DNA of 5,746 bases from Christensenella sp. UBA1685 (GTDB lineage: Bacteria > Bacillota > Clostridia > Christensenellales > CAG-138): NCBI GenBank assembly GCA_002320595.1, contig DCKB01000057.1:1-5746 (forward strand), read 5' to 3'. Below the pieces are notes generated by a model. The model ran no database searches, was not told where the DNA came from, and worked only from the letters and a program-made list of their open reading frames with translations. This document shows positions 5,544 to 5,746 of this stretch, piece after piece; position 1 is the first letter of the stretch; each line of letters opens with the position of its first letter. The position numbers and the translations under genes were made by a program.

Positions 5544-5746
5544 GTAGGTTTGTCAAACATGTTGGACGGTATAGCAACGAAGGAAAAGGTTGGGCGAGCA
5601 ATACTGTAAAGGGCGCATAGGACGGTTATTGGAGGCTCTTCGATGCACAGCGAGCTGAGCATCGAAGTCGGCAAGCGAGTAGAAACGATGGGAGTCGTAG
5701 AAGCGACGCTGATCCTCACGGTGGCTGCGCTCTACTTTGCCATTGT
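5543..5746 (-). mobile_element. Partial insertion sequence in degV (IS481/IS3-like)
   Basis: DegV coding sequence stops matching at about 5543, where TGTAGGTTTGTCAAACATG begins. A TGT end is typical of IS481-type elements. Ten bases further in lies the stop codon of a transposase read on the minus strand. The element runs past the right edge, so its far end and any target-site duplication cannot be seen. The exact boundary is within a few bases of 5543 by inference. Confidence 0.75.
5553..5746 (-). CDS. Integrase-type (DDE) transposase, C-terminal end (partial)
   Basis: Sixty-three codons plus TGA (5555-5553) are open on the minus strand and enter from beyond the right edge, so no start codon is visible. 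The peptide starts NGKVERSHREDQRRFYDSHR and ends with LRCYTVQHV. NGKVERSHRED is the final block of the rve integrase catalytic core; the glutamate at residue 5 is the third acidic residue of the DDE triad. The following FYSLADFDAQLAVHRRASNN and RPMRPLQYCSP match the tail of IS481/IS3-type transposases, where a xxNN..PMRPL..xSP motif follows the core. It catalyses cut-and-paste or copy-out of its own element. The frame is intact over the visible part. The family (IS481 rather than IS3) is less certain than the protein type. Confidence 0.85.
   Translation of the reverse strand, partial: NGKVERSHREDQRRFYDSHRFYSLADFDAQLAVHRRASNNRPMRPLQYCSPNLFLRCYTVQHV

Noticed and set aside
5429..5719. A 96-codon minus-strand frame across the degV/IS junction
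   Set aside because: It joins antisense degV to IS DNA in a frame different from the true transposase tail, whose NGKVERSHRED motif is in another frame.

Overview
The window looks like a piece of a Gram-positive Clostridia/Firmicutes chromosome. It is fairly GC-rich inside genes and AT-rich in the spacer at 5128-5312. The inference rests on DUF1836 and DegV proteins, strong AGGAGG-type ribosome binding sites, sigma-A promoters, intrinsic terminators with long T runs, and a short ECF sigma/anti-sigma pair. I cannot name the species. All intact genes lie on the minus strand, so the layout reads right to left. Only the degV remnant is on the plus strand.

Left part (1-1650): an insertion sequence runs off the left edge and shows the zinc-ribbon start of an IS1-like transposase. 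Next is a complete 400-residue CPA-type cation/proton antiporter (215-1417). Its leader carries the best find of the window. A sigma-A promoter starts an RNA that begins almost exactly at a crcB-motif fluoride riboswitch aptamer (about 1474-1532). The 3' half of that aptamer can instead pair with downstream sequence to form an intrinsic terminator (1444-1491). The antiporter is therefore predicted to be switched on by fluoride through transcription antitermination.

Middle (1646-3001): a two-gene operon with a 4-nt ATGA overlap encodes an ECF sigma factor and its membrane anti-sigma factor. The anti-sigma factor has a ZAS zinc motif, one transmembrane segment and an outer domain with propeller-like strands. 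The operon has a candidate self-recognised ECF promoter containing a perfect 7-bp palindrome, and a candidate terminator whose T run overlaps the antiporter's -35 box.

Right part (3002-5746): a PF00144 serine hydrolase (beta-lactamase fold, no signal peptide) has a near-consensus promoter and a strong terminator. A DUF1836 protein follows. A divergent, AT-rich promoter region separates it from degV, which is broken after about 77 codons by a second insertion sequence. The C-terminal end of that element's integrase-type transposase reads inward on the minus strand and runs off the right edge. IS ends therefore bound both sides of the window.
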